A DNA stretch of 64,000 nucleotides from Ziziphus jujuba (GCF_031755915.1 NC_083380.1:11904001-11968000), one strand, 5' to 3'. Positions 1-10,623 are shown, counted from the stretch's first letter. The notes: generated from the letters alone by a model not told the origin. A program made the numbers and translations.

Positions 1-106
1 AAAAAAACAAAAAGTGAGTAAATATTTAAGAAATGATGAAAGCTTTGCATAACAATTCACTAGGAAGAAGTTAAAAAGGAATTTTATATTAAATTAACTT
101 GCATAC

Positions 107-1308
107 AGGGACAAGTCGAAATGCTTCATCTATCTCCTCCTTCGTGAGCCCCTTCTTCTCAAGAAAAGATCGTCTATAGATAACTGGGGATCCCCTAACT
201 TTTGGGTGTGAAAGGAATTTCACAGCATTTTGCACTTGTTCTTCTCGAATTGGTTCTTTATTCACAAAAACAGATGTTGAAGGATTTTGTTTAGTTGCCT
301 CTGCCTGGGCATTTGACTGATCCGCATTTTTCGGTTCTGTAAGCACCGCTATTGAATTTGAAAAACAGTATTACCATCTTAAATATATAAAAAATGTAAG
401 AACTCTAAACATCAAACAATAATCTTCATGTCACTCTAGAATAAGAATATTCAATATCACTCGACTGAAACCTTCACTAAAATCAATGAAGCTGACCCTG
501 AGAGGGGAACGAAACTTTTGAAGCTCTCCTATTTGCAGTAGGATGCAGAAGAAAACATAGTGAAAGACAATAAAATATCATACGGGGGTCTTTGTAGAAA
601 TCACAGTCAACTCAAGATTTTTTTATTTTTTTATTTTTTTATTTTTTTATTTTTTTATTTTTTTATTTTTTTTTCCTGGTAATAGATTAATAGTGTTTTG
701 TAACAGAGAGGCCTCCCACAACCAAACAAATTATTCCAATTTGATGATTTTTTTAATTTATAAAAATTGAAAAACCCCTCCTGGTGTTTGTCATAGTTAG
801 AGCACAAGGCTGTACATTTCACCGAAGCAACTGTTTTTATTCTCTCATACAAAAAATCTAAGCAAGCAAAGCAGGTTTCATTGCATATTAACCAGCCAAG
901 TAGGAAACCATACACGAAAAATATCCAAAATCGCCAAACAATTTCAATTTCACCGACTTATATTAATTTCACTGCAGATAGGCAATCCAATCCATGTAGC
1001 TAGAGAAAACAAATTAAAATGACACACGGAAAAACAGGCCTAAAAGCATTCAAAACAGTGAACAATAAACTGAAATTAGATCAAAACTCAGTACATTAGG
1101 AAGACACCCCAAAGTTATATGACGCTTATCAATTCGCGTGGTAATTGAACACGATTCTTCATGGCATATGATTTTCAAATTGAAAGAAGAAAGGTATATC
1201 GAAATCGAAAAGAAATAAAAGAAAGAAAAAATCGAAATTAAACACACCTGAATTCTGAGAATTTTCTTCAGTAGAAGTGGTCGTCGGAGAAGTGGATTGA
1301 GTCGCCAT
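107..1308 (-). CDS. PEX14: Peroxisomal docking protein PEX14, first two coding exons (partial)
   Basis: PEX14 is the peroxisomal membrane docking factor that binds the import receptor PEX5 (and PEX13) during matrix protein import. Coding exon 1 is 1308-1248 (ATG at 1308, preceded by a short 5' UTR) and exon 2 is 348-107. The donors GT at 1247 and 106 and the acceptor AG at 350-349 keep the frame: 61 + 242 bp give 101 codons. Residues about 55-100 form the conserved Pex14 N-terminal domain, with the motifs FLSHPKVRGSP and FLEKKGLTKEEIDEAF, which in the family bind the WxxxF motifs of PEX5. The first ~40 residues are Thr/Ser/Gln-rich and variable, as in other plant PEX14 proteins. The membrane segment and coiled coil lie beyond the left edge. 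The GTG at 346 is an internal Val codon, not a start. Confidence 0.93.
603..673. repeat. T-rich short tandem repeat in PEX14 intron
   Basis: About seven to eight copies of a 9-10 bp unit of the form TTTTTTTAT lie in tandem inside the first coding intron of PEX14. On the transcribed strand this is an A-rich tract. No function is evident. Confidence 0.85.
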
Positions 1309-1328
1309 GCTCAAACTCCTCCTTCACA

Positions 1329-1486
1329 CTGAATCAGAATAACAGCTACAGAATCAGCAACAATAAAAAACAAAACAAAAACCAAAAAGAGCGAAAGAAA
1401 ATGAGAGAACAAATTAAAAAAAAAGAAGGAAAATAGTAATTTAATAAAAAGAGGAAGAAAAAGCCAAGAAAAGGAAAAGAGCTTAC
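1329..1486 (-). other. Probable 5' UTR intron of PEX14
   Basis: On the minus strand a good donor (CC|GTAAGC at 1486) is followed about 158 bp later by an acceptor (TTCAG|TG, ending at 1329), 20 bp upstream of the PEX14 ATG. The region upstream (about 1487-1610) contains purine/pyrimidine-rich leader-like sequence. The leader intron is inferred from splice signals only. Confidence 0.5.
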
Positions 1487-1639
1487 GGAAGATGACGAAG
1501 AGAGTGAGGTTGTTGTATGTGTGTCAGAGAAGAAGAAGAAAAAGGACTTAGCCTTGTTTGCTCATCTCGAAGCACACAGCAATGGCGTCGTCTCGCTGAT
1601 GATGATGTTGAAATGTGATTATTTTTGTTTGGTAAACGG

Positions 1640-2879
1640 CAATTCTATATTCCATAAAAAGGCCCAAAAAACGGTGAGGAATGGATAATGTAGTCCTTAA
1701 AACGATGCGTCTTGGGCCTTTTCATTATTTTATTTGTTTTAATTTTGTCCCATTTGGGGTCCAATTCTTCTTTGGGCTATTCTGAATTTTAGGGCCCAAG
1801 ACAAGTACTCTTTTTGGATCGTAAGCTATTTTTCATAAGTTATTCAATATACGCCCTTGAGATACTATATACACTCTTCCAATCTGTGCGTATTCCCACC
1901 CAAACGTGCTAAACTAAAACAAATGCTCTAATTTCAACGATTAATGTTAGATTTTCCACCGAATCATAATATGTGTGTATAGAAAAATTGATTTCCTACA
2001 TTACATTGTCAACTTTATGTTCAGCAACGACGGATTTTCCACTCTATTTGAAATTTCTTTTTTTCTTTTTTTTCTTTTTTTTCTTTTTTTCCTTTCTTTT
2101 TTCATACTGCCAATGCATATTGTTTATGAAGTTGGTGAAAACAATTATAAAAAAGAAAAATAAAAAAAAGTACAATATATGACCAAGTGGGTAGTTAGCA
2201 CTCATGAGAAGGGCTTTTAGAAGGATTCTAGGTAGTTTGTAAATTAAGTATTAATTGGAAAAAAAAGAAGTTCAATATATGGTTAGCAATTGAACCTAAA
2301 TATTTAGGATTTTTAGCTAGAATCTATATTAAATTATCATAAATTTTAAAAATTTAAGCGTAAGAAAATGGATTGATTTAATATATATTTATACATAAGT
2401 CATGTCAACGAAAATGTTTTTTTATTTCTTCCACATAAAATAAAAGTAGTTCAACACTTTTTTAAAACAATATAATTCTAGTAGTGCATATCACATATAT
2501 AATAATATTTTTTAAAAATTTTAATATAGTATTTTATGTTGGAAAATTAATGTGACACAAAATTATGCTTATGAATTTCTTGCTCATAAGTGATTTACCA
2601 TTTATAACCCCACATAACTTACAGCAAAGTGGAACACGCAACTCGATAAATCATTGATGATATTTGCTATAAAACATTGTTCATCTTTAGGTTGATTACA
2701 ATGTGTATGGTATATTATGTATTCCATTTTGTTTAGTGCTTTTGACAAGTATTTTCCAAGTTCTTTGCTAATTTTATGTTGTAATATATTTCATGGAAAA
2801 TTGAAAAAAAAGAAGTAGAAAAATGAATGAAAAGGAAAACTTGAATGCTACATAAATAAAATCATATGCATGGAACTTC
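1640..2879. other. Intergenic region without a supported gene
   Basis: This is AT-rich sequence between the PEX14 5' end and the first carbonic anhydrase unit. It has poly-T runs (2057-2095) and short open frames made of low-complexity codons. The part next to 1610 presumably holds the PEX14 promoter, but no clear TATA box is seen. Nothing else is supported. Confidence 0.6.
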
Positions 2880-3520
2880 ATAGTCTGGTTTGTATACACA
2901 AAGGGGGTTGCTTTAATAAGAAATAATAAGGGTAGCGTATAAGTTTTTAAAGTCAGGCACGTATTCATTAATATATACAAAATGTTAGTCATCTAGCTAA
3001 TTAATGAAATTCCAGACCATGTTATAAATAAATGTTTTAAACGTTTTATATTTAATGAATAGCCCAGCTACCGTTGTATATTTAATGAATAGCCCAGCTA
3101 ATTTATCTAGTATCCTAGTCCAAGCACCGTAAAATATCTATATGTTTGTGTCTTTTTTACGTGTTCATTGCATAAGTTCTAGCACTAAAAAAATGTGGGA
3201 GGCTAACGAGCTAGCTAGTTTTGTCTTAGAGGGGCAATGTAATGTACGTGGCCTAGTTGTAGAAAAGTAATTCTATCTCTTTGACAAAACAAAGAAAAGT
3301 AATAAAGTATAGAAGAAGATTGTTTTGTAGTTTACCATGTCTTGATTGTTTCGTATTGTACCGTGTCTTGACTTTTTATGAGTTGAGAAGAAGATTGTGT
3401 TGTGTTTGTTGAGTATATTGTAGTAGCTACTTGTAGCGGTTAAGCTAATATCTAGCCAGGCTTCAAATTCTCCTTTGAGAACAATAATCGTCTTCAACGT
3501 ACGGTTTGTTCTTCTTTTGT

Positions 3521-3540
3521 GTGTGTGTGTGTGTGTGTGT
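3521..3540. repeat. GT microsatellite after the leader donor of CA unit 1
   Basis: A GT run starts shortly after the leader donor at 3504. Unit 2 has the equivalent run at 10795-10819. Length differs between units. Confidence 0.9.
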
Positions 3541-4227
3541 ATTTCTTTAATAGCTGTTTAGCTTGGATGAGGAAAGACCCGTCAAAAAAAGAAAAACAAA
3601 AACAAAAAAACCTTGGATAGGAATTGTCTTTAGTTTAGATATCAAAGGCCTGATTAAATCAAAAGGCCACTCGTTGACAAAATATTTATATTGTCAACTT
3701 TCTCTCTTTCTGTATATATATATATATATATATATAATTTTCTTACAATATATAGTCACATCTAAATTAAAGTAAATATATTAGTTAATTACACATAATT
3801 CATTAAATATATATGATGAATTATATATAATTATAATCTGTCATAGTTGATAAATTATATGTAGTTAATCATATATAACATGCTACAGTCCTAGTTTTTG
3901 CTTTGGCCTTTGGACCTATAGTGAAAATAGATTTAAAGGAAAACAAGCTTTGTTCTAGTTACTTCGAGGGGACCAGGCCTTCAACTATCCAAAAATAGTA
4001 ATATGAATTATTTCCTGCTTTTATTTCCAATCAAGAGTCCAACTTAAATACAAGTAGTCAACATTCTACAGCTAAAAATGACTATCAAAAAGTAGGAATA
4101 ATAAATGCACTGACAAACAAATTAAAATAAATGCATAGACAAACAAAGTAAACTAGCTAACAACAACTTTAATTAGGTCTCCTAAAGTTCATTTAAGAGA
4201 AGCAGACAAATTAAATTAAAGTAATAG

Positions 4228-4851
4228 TGTTGGAAAAAAATCCAACATCGGATATTTTCGATTGTGCGAGCATGCCACCTTCTAGATTGAAGGAAATGGA
4301 AAAAATAATAGTAATAATATCAATTAAAAAAATAAAATAAAATTAGATAATTATATTTAATTATAGAGAACAAACAATTAAGAAGGTTCTAAGGCCTTAA
4401 TGATTAAAAAATTTTAATCAACTAAGAAAAAATAAATAAGAACAATTCCAAAATAACAATAATAATAATAATAATAGTAATTGAAGCGAATAAAATAGGT
4501 GGTCAAAGAACTCGCACAAAATTAAATTCCTAAAAATAAATACTAGATGGTCTAAGGGTCAACACTAAATAAGATGGCCAGAAGACCTGCTTTATGTTAA
4601 AAACTAGAATTAAAAATAAAAGAAGTATTCTAATGTAAAGAGATTTAGTAGAGGTTGAAGTCCTTCAATGAGCAAATGAGGCTTCAATATAGAGTAAGAG
4701 AAGCCACCCACAAATCTCTTTCTTTTTCGATGTGAGATAATTGAAAACCATTTATTTCCAAAACCCAATTGGTTTTTCTTCTTCTAAACCATGTGAGATA
4801 TTTTTTATTATATTTCTTTGTTATCTTAGACCAAAAATATTGGTACAAACA
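4228..4851 (-). repeat. LTR (3' LTR in minus orientation), complete
   Basis: This 624-bp repeat begins TGTTGGAAAA and ends GGTACAAACA on the plus strand. It is the more complete of the two LTRs: it keeps the terminal 32 bp (4228-4259) that the partner lacks. Many point differences and small indels between the LTRs suggest the insertion is not recent. Confidence 0.88.
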
Positions 4852-4898
4852 TTGCCCCCCCATGTTTCATTAAATTAGACTAATTTGATGAAACATGT
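4852..4898. repeat. PPT-like tract followed by a palindrome
   Basis: Immediately inside the LTR is a C-run on the plus strand (G-run on minus, PPT-like). It is followed by a near-perfect inverted repeat: CATGTTTCATTAAATTA (about 4860-4876) against its reverse complement at about 4880-4896, with one mismatch and a few bases of loop. It would form a strong stem in the element transcript. Confidence 0.7.
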
Positions 4899-5499
4899 AA
4901 TATTTCAATTTTTCAGTTTCAGCTCTTCGTACTAGTACCCTATGGTAGCCATTAGCATGATCATGTTAGTCTTTGATTGTCGTCGTCTACGGCATTTGGT
5001 CTTCTGTCTAGACCAGAATCCCTTTGGATCATGCTTCATAGTCGCATAACCACTCATCCTTAAAATGACATTTTTAGCAGCTCTGAAAATGCATGCTCAA
5101 ACCTTTATTCATATTGTTCTTGATCTTTGACCATCCAAAGTCTCGATTAGTCTAGAGGTTATAATATCCATTCTTCCACCTAAGATTGTTTGGACTGGCC
5201 TGATATGGTTGAGGGATGCCATATTGACAATACTTCTAGTTACAGCCCTAGTGCATAAGTGGTTGCCCTCTGGCTTGAATTCGATTTTTGGCCGGTGGAA
5301 ATCCATACAGTTGGCTCTTTTGTCCCATGTTTTCAATGTGTTTCATCATTCTTGGTGCAATCTTAAAGGCATGCACTCTAGTAAATGTAGTTTGTGGAGT
5401 CATTATTGTTTTAGATGTGGCTTGAGGGTCTAGCACCATGGTAGATGTGACTGAAGGTGCTACAAGGATAAATGCGGCCCTAAAGGCCCTCATTCCAAT

Positions 5500-6450
5500 A
5501 GGTATTAATATGACTTAAGTGGCCTACACTAGAATGGATCTAGCTTGGTGAGCCAACTTTGGGGCAGAGGCAGCGTTGGAGGCTAGCACTCATATAGGTG
5601 TCGATGAGGCTTGGGGTTCCTACAACTGGATGAATGTAGCCTGGAAGGCCAACATTGGGGGAAAGGTAGTCTTGGAGGCTTGCACTCTTGTAGGTGTCAA
5701 TGAGGCCTAGGGTTCTTGCAACTAGATAGATGCGGCCTGATTGGCCAACATCAGAGGGAGACAGCCTTGGAGGCCAGCACTCCTATAGGTGGCGATGCGG
5801 TCTGGGGTTCCTACAACTGGATGAATGTAGCCTGAAGGGCCAGCATCGAGGGAGAGGTGGCCTTGGAGGCCTGCACTCTTGTATGTGTCAATGAGGCTTG
5901 GGGTTCTTGCAACGGGATAGATGCGGTTTGATTGGCCAACATTGGGGGAGAGGCAACCGTGGAGGCCAGCACTCCTATAGGTGGCAATGCAGCCTTGGGG
6001 GCATGAGGGGCCAATATCAGGGTTAAGGCAGCCTTGGAGGCCTGCACTTCTGTAGGTGGCGATGCTGCCTGGGGGGCATGAGGGGCCAATATCAGGCTTG
6101 ATACGGCCTGTGAAGTCATCATCGGGGTAGGGGCAGCCTTGGAGGCTAGCACTTCTATAGGTGTCAATGCGGCTTGGGGGGCTTGCAAGTGGACAAATGT
6201 GGCATTAGGGGCCACTATCCAAGTAAAGGCGGCCTTGGAGGCTTGCACTTGATACTCATTCTAATCATAAATTAGCCACATGCCTTTTAGTGTGGCTTGG
6301 AGGGCCTGCAACTATTGGTGCATGCATTCGAACGATGCTTCCATCTTTTTGTTGTGCTCTATTACATCGCTACTCATCAGACGTGAAATATCTCGAATAA
6401 CTTTATCATCATTTGAAGTCATCTCAGCTTCTTAGTTGATGGGTCCCATC
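5500..6450 (-). CDS. Repeat-rich open region of the LTR element, degenerate
   Basis: On the minus strand, DNA from about 6405 downward begins MTSNDDKVIRDISRLMSS, runs through two stop codons, and continues as an open frame (6248-5811, 145 codons). That frame is made of Ala/Pro/Ser-rich repeats (VQASKAALT, LAPHAPQAA). The DNA carries about eight tandem copies of a ~95-bp unit, recognised by GCCTTGGAGGC(C/T)(T/A)GCACT near 5573, 5673, 5767, 5861, 5956, 6028, 6137 and 6234. A gag-like origin is possible but not shown. No conserved catalytic domain is visible, and the stops argue against a working gene. Confidence 0.4.
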
Positions 6451-6469
6451 GAGCCCCAGACTGTGGAAC

Positions 6470-6751
6470 AAAGGATTATCCCGGACCTACGCTAAGGTAT
6501 TGACAGTGATTCTCAAATATCGCATAACAGAATGTGATACGATGAGATAGAATGCAATAGAAACAAAGACACAGGGAACGAGTTACCTACTCTTAACGGT
6601 CAAAGCGAACCCTTTCATTCCAAATTAAAGAATTCGGAATGAATCAAATCTCTCCAAGTAGGATTCGAACCTACGACCAATCAGTTAACAGCCAATCGCT
6701 CTACCACTGAGCTACTGAGGAACAACAGAAGATTAGATCTCATAGAGTTCA
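6470..6751 (-). other. Plastid DNA insertion (NUPT) inside the LTR element
   Basis: About 280 bp closely resemble the plastid inverted-repeat region around trnN-GUU. They include spacer sequence (CCTACGCTAAGGTATTGACA, AACAAAGACACAGGGAACG) and the segment after the tRNA that ends ATAGAGTTCA. The match is from memory of plastid sequences and the limits are approximate. Several differences from the plastid sequence I recall are C-to-T or G-to-A changes. The segment occupies the position of the primer-binding site and the adjoining end of the 5' LTR. Confidence 0.85.
6650..6721 (-). tRNA. trnN-GUU: Plastid-derived tRNA-Asn (GUU) relic
   Basis: The reverse complement folds as a 72-nt tRNA: acceptor strand TCCTCAG, D-arm AGCTCAGTGGTAGAGC, anticodon loop CTGTTAA (GUU), T-arm GTAGGTTCGAATCCTAC. 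The anticodon stem keeps pairing through wobble pairs (ATTGG/CTGAT). The acceptor stem carries a C-A mismatch because GGGGAG has become GGAGAG. Being plastid in origin and damaged, it is probably not a functional nuclear tRNA gene. Confidence 0.85.
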
Positions 6752-6754
6752 TCT

Positions 6755-6807
6755 CTGATTGTGCAAGCATGCTACCTTCTAGATTGAAGGAAATAGAGAA
6801 AATAATG

Positions 6808-6838
<31 letters not shown>

Positions 6839-7368
6839 TTGCAAAAATAAAATAAAATCAAACAATTGTGTTTAATTGCAGAGAACAAATAATTAAGAAG
6901 GTTCTAATGGCTTAATGATTAAAGGACTTTAATCAACTATGAAAAAAAAAAAAAAAACAAGAACAATGCCAAAATAACAATAATAATGATAATAGTAATT
7001 GAAGCCAATAAAATAGGCGGTTCAAGGACTAGCACAAAATTAAATACTAAATGGTCTAAAGGCCAACACTAAATAAAAACTAAATAATAGGCGACCTGAA
7101 AACCTGCTCTATGTTAAAAACTAGAATTAAAAATAAAAAAAGTATTCTAGTGTAAAGAGATGTAGTAGAGGTTGAAGTTCTTCAATGAACAAATGAGGCT
7201 TTAATATATAGCAAAAGAAGTCATCTATAAATCTCTTTCCTTTTTAATGTGGGATAATTGAAAACCTTTTATTTCCAAAACTCAATTGGTTTTTCTTCTT
7301 CTAATACATGTGGGATATTTTTTATTATGCTTCTTGATAATCTTAGACTGAAAATATTGGTACAAACA
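6755..7368 (-). repeat. LTR (5' LTR in minus orientation), inner end truncated
   Basis: This copy matches 4260-4851, starting at GATTGTGCAAGCATG. The first 32 bp of the partner LTR are missing here and are replaced by plastid-derived sequence. In element orientation the lost part is the 3' end of the 5' LTR together with the primer-binding site. Confidence 0.85.
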
Positions 7369-7487
7369 AATAGGAATGAATTGCTTAGAATATTTGCTTA
7401 GTATATACTTTTAGTTAATAAATTAATGCATATGTACATGCATAGATACTTTTGGAATATGCAGAGAAGTAAGGAGAACAAGACAAA

Positions 7488-9567
7488 ATGGCAAGGGATT
7501 CAGTATCGGGGGTAGCAATTCAAGGAATTAGGAACCTTCTCAGGTTGTCCTTCAATTCCCTGTTAATTATACTTGGTCTCTCAGCATCTAAACCATACAA
7601 AATCTAACAAAATGTTCAAATAAATTCCATTTCAACTTTCTGATGTTGTATAAATATGTTATATGGGATGCAGTGAGAAGGAAGACTTGGATGATGCGGC
7701 AGCAGCTTCCAAAATTGAGAAGCTGACACTTGAGTTGCAAGGCCAGAAATCTCATGCTTCTGACCCTGCAGTTCAAGCAATCATAGATGGCTTCATCAAC
7801 TTCAAGATCAACGACTATATATATAGTCAACTTATGATGTGCAAAGCTGCCCATGTTACAGTTGGTGGTTGACTCAATTATATATAATTTACAGGATATA
7901 TTATCTGAATTCATCATAAAATTGGTGACATCTTTCATTATAGAAAAATTTTATATTAATCTTGCTGCATATATTATCTTAATTGCATCTAATTTATGGA
8001 TTATAAATATTATAAAAATTACATGTAATTGGATAGGTGTCACGCCTATTAAATATGAATCATTACTCATTATAACAAAATTATATATATTATTGAATTA
8101 TGTCTAATTTATTTTTGGGCTCAATGTTGCAGAAAGTATCCAGATTTTTATAATGAACTTTCCGAGGGCCAGAGCCACAAGGTAGTATTGTTTTGGGTTC
8201 TCAATCTTATTTAGAGAGTTAATTTGCAAATTAATGCAAGCAAAAAACATTTGCAGTTTCTGGTAGTTACATGCTCAGACTCCAGAGAATCCCCAACGTT
8301 TATCCTTAATTTCAAACCAGGGGAAGCCTTCATGGTCCGCAACATTGCTAACTTGGTTCCACCATTTAACAAGGTCCATTTTAATCAAACTAATATCCTT
8401 TTTTTTTTTTCTGATAATATATTAATTTCATTAGCTCGCTATATATTGTTGGATCCGCATCCTAAGACTTTTAATTTTTTTAACTGATGGCCTATTTTCC
8501 TTTGTGTTAATAGAATTAATATGAGATATTTGATAATAAATTGTCTTTAACTTTACATGCATAGTTAGACCAATTTTCTATCAGTTAGAGCTTTTTATAA
8601 TTTAGAATCTTCCTCATTTTCCTTTATGTTGGTCTTCTTTGATTTCAATGAATTTGTCTATGCTAATTATGCATATTACACATCTGATATTTGTTATTAT
8701 TCTGAATTTTATTTTTTTTTATTTTATTATTATTATTATTTTTTTTTTTTAACACAGCTAAGATACTCAGGAGTTGGAGCAGCCATTGAATATGCTGTTT
8801 CAGTACTTGGGGTTGAATAAATATTGCTTTACTCTTCAGATTTCTAGATAAATATTTTTGCCTTTTTTTCTTCTCTTCATATCTGAAACTTTTTCATCAC
8901 TTTTTTTTTCGGGGAGTAAAAATGGAAATCACTGCTAACAAGAAAATGAAAATTTTCAGGTGGAGAACATTTTGGTCATAGACACAGTCGATGTGGTGGT
9001 ATAGAGAGACTTATGGAGCTTCCAGGGTATGGTTCTGTTCACTTGTAAGACTTTTCACGTACAGATGTTGGAGCTTGTTTGACTTTAATCTAAAATCTTC
9101 AGCGAAGAGAATGAAAAAATTAATGATTTAACCAATGAATTTCAAAGGCTAAAAGGGTATCTAAAATCATCAATATCTTGCTAATTATCTCCAATTTGCA
9201 GTGACTTTGTTGATGATTGGGTACAAATTGGTTTACCTGCCAAGTCCAAGGTTATAGCACAGGGTGTGCCAGCAGATCAACAATTGGAGGCTTTGGAAAA
9301 AGTAAGCAAAGAGGCTAAAACAGTAAAACCAAAACAATTTGTATTATTAGATTTCATTTTCATGGTTTCAAAGTTCTCTAATTATATAATTTTACGCAGG
9401 AAGCCGTAAATCTGTCCCTGGTAAACCTACAAACTTATCCTTATGTTCAAGAGAAAATCTCAGAGAGAAAACTAGCAATCAGAGGAGGTTACTATAACCT
9501 TGTCAATGGATCTTTTGAGCTCTGGGAGTTGAAAACCTGCATTTTACCCCCCATCATCATAGAATGA
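7488..9567 (+). pseudogene. Beta-carbonic anhydrase pseudogene, unit 1
   Basis: Eight exon remnants align with the intact unit 2 gene: 7488-7543, 7674 to about 7820, 8133-8181, 8257-8373, 8758-8811, 8960-9044, 9202-9301 and 9400-9567. The gene is broken in several ways. (1) The exon 2 donor region (TTCGA|GTATG in unit 2) is deleted, so no GT remains at the expected place. (2) Exon 6 has lost one G (GTCATAGACACAG against GTCATAGGACACAG), giving 85 rather than 86 bp and a frameshift just before the zinc-binding H-S-R-C-G-G motif. (3) The catalytic CSDSRV motif reads CSDSRE. (4) The promoter segment holding the TATA box of the other units is missing near 3385. (5) A 3.1 kb LTR element sits in the leader intron. 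No functional carbonic anhydrase is expected. Confidence 0.88.
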
Positions 9568-10623
9568 AACTATCTACGTTTCGGGTTTCAATGGACAGCT
9601 TATGTCGATTTCTTTCGTAATAAAGCTTTCTATTATCAATAATAGGACGTTAAGTGCTCAATATAAGCTACCTAATTGAATATATGGTCATGTTTTAATG
9701 GATGTTTTTCATATAAATGTACTGCCTCAGCGAATAAGGGCTAATAAATAATAGCTCAAGGAGTTCTTCGTGTGCTTGCTTATGTATGTTAATTGTTTGT
9801 GAAAATTTGTATGTAGCTTTTTTTATTTTTATTTTTTTCTTTTTCCTTTATGAAGAAGAAGAAGAAAATGGCTATAAATGAAGAAGAGCCAGCCCTTTTG
9901 TGCTGGCTTTTGGATGTTTATTTGTTCTGTTCTCTGTAATCTTTATTATATGATCATATATGCTTTGATACCTTTTTTCTGCAATTCCCAAGCATAAACA
10001 GTTGAAAGTATACTGAAAATAAATCAAGTAAATGCAGATATTCTGGTTTGAACACACAAAGGGGGTTACTCTGATAAGAAATAAAAAGGGTAACGTATAA
10101 GTTTTTAAAGTCAGGCACGTATTCATTAATATATAGATATTGTTAGTCATCTTGCTAATTAATGAAATTCCAAACCATGTTATAAATTAATGTTTTAAAC
10201 GTTACATATATAATGAATGGCCATGCTTAATTTATCTAGTATCCTAGTCCAACCACTCTATATAACATCTATGTGTGTGTGTGTGTGTGTTTATTACGTC
10301 AGCCTTGCATAAGTTAGCACTAAAAAAATGTGGGAGGCTAACCAGCTAGCTAGTTTTGTCTTCGTAGGGCTATACAATGGACGTGGCCTAGTTGTAGAAA
10401 ACTAATATTCTATCTCTTTGACAAAACAAACAAAAGTGAACAAATATGGAAGAAGATTGTTTTGTATTTTACCATGTCTCGATTGTTTTGCGTTTCACCA
10501 TGTCTTGACTTTTGATGTGTTGCAGGTCTAATTTTGGGTTTGCATGGTTTTCTCATGGACAAATTAAATATTCAATGAATAATGATAGAGAGGAAGCTTG
10601 GAGGGGGTTAAGTAATTTTGGCT

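Larger units (their letters stand above)
4223..7373 (-). mobile_element. Non-autonomous LTR retrotransposon with 5-bp TSD AATAG
   Basis: Two similar direct repeats of about 0.6 kb (4228-4851 and about 6755-7368) enclose a ~1.9 kb interior. The outer ends are TGTTGG at 4228 and CAAACA at 7368, flanked by the 5-bp duplication AATAG (4223-4227 and 7369-7373). Minus-strand orientation is supported by a G-rich polypurine tract (ATGGGGGGGCAA on the minus strand, 4852-4863) abutting the 4228-4851 LTR, and by the long repeat ORF on the minus strand. No protease, reverse transcriptase, RNase H or integrase is seen, so it resembles a large retrotransposon derivative that needs enzymes in trans. It lies in the leader intron of CA unit 1. 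Confidence 0.9.
3504..7464 (+). other. Leader (5' UTR) intron of CA unit 1, enlarged by an LTR element
   Basis: The conserved untranslated leader ends CAACGTACG|GTTTGT at 3503/3504, and the acceptor TTTGGAATATGCAG ends at 7464, 23 bp before the ATG. The same signals occur in units 2, 4 and 5. Without the retroelement the intron would be about 0.8 kb, as in unit 2. The intron is inferred from conservation and splice signals. Confidence 0.6.
2880..10030 (+). repeat. Tandem duplication unit 1 of the carbonic anhydrase array
   Basis: From about 2880 (TATACACAAAGGGGGTTGC) to about 10030 the sequence matches unit 2 (from about 10045) segment by segment: upstream region, 5' leader, leader intron, eight exons and 3' flank. 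The main extra DNA in unit 1 is the LTR element at 4228-7368. The conserved blocks CTAGCTAGTTTTGTCTT and TTCAACGTACGGTTTGT occur in both. The limits are approximate because they were judged by eye. Confidence 0.8.

Noticed and set aside
655..1247. Minus-strand open frames of 86 and 65 codons in the PEX14 intron
   Set aside because: They lie inside the intron defined by good splice sites, cross simple repeats and show no protein family features.
5248..5493. Additional minus-strand ORF in the LTR interior
   Set aside because: Only a decayed continuation of the repeat region, with no recognisable domain.
6650..6721. A working nuclear tRNA-Asn gene
   Set aside because: The sequence is plastid type with plastid spacer on both sides, carries a mismatch in the acceptor stem, and lies in a transposon.
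6650..6721. tRNA copied from the reverse-transcription primer of the LTR element
   Set aside because: The tRNA is in the sense orientation of the element and is flanked by plastid spacer on both sides. A primer copy would be antisense and adjacent to the LTR.
7488..9567. CA unit 1 as a functional gene
   Set aside because: The exon 6 frameshift, missing exon 2 donor and missing TATA block all argue against it. An assembly error could explain one but not all of these lesions.
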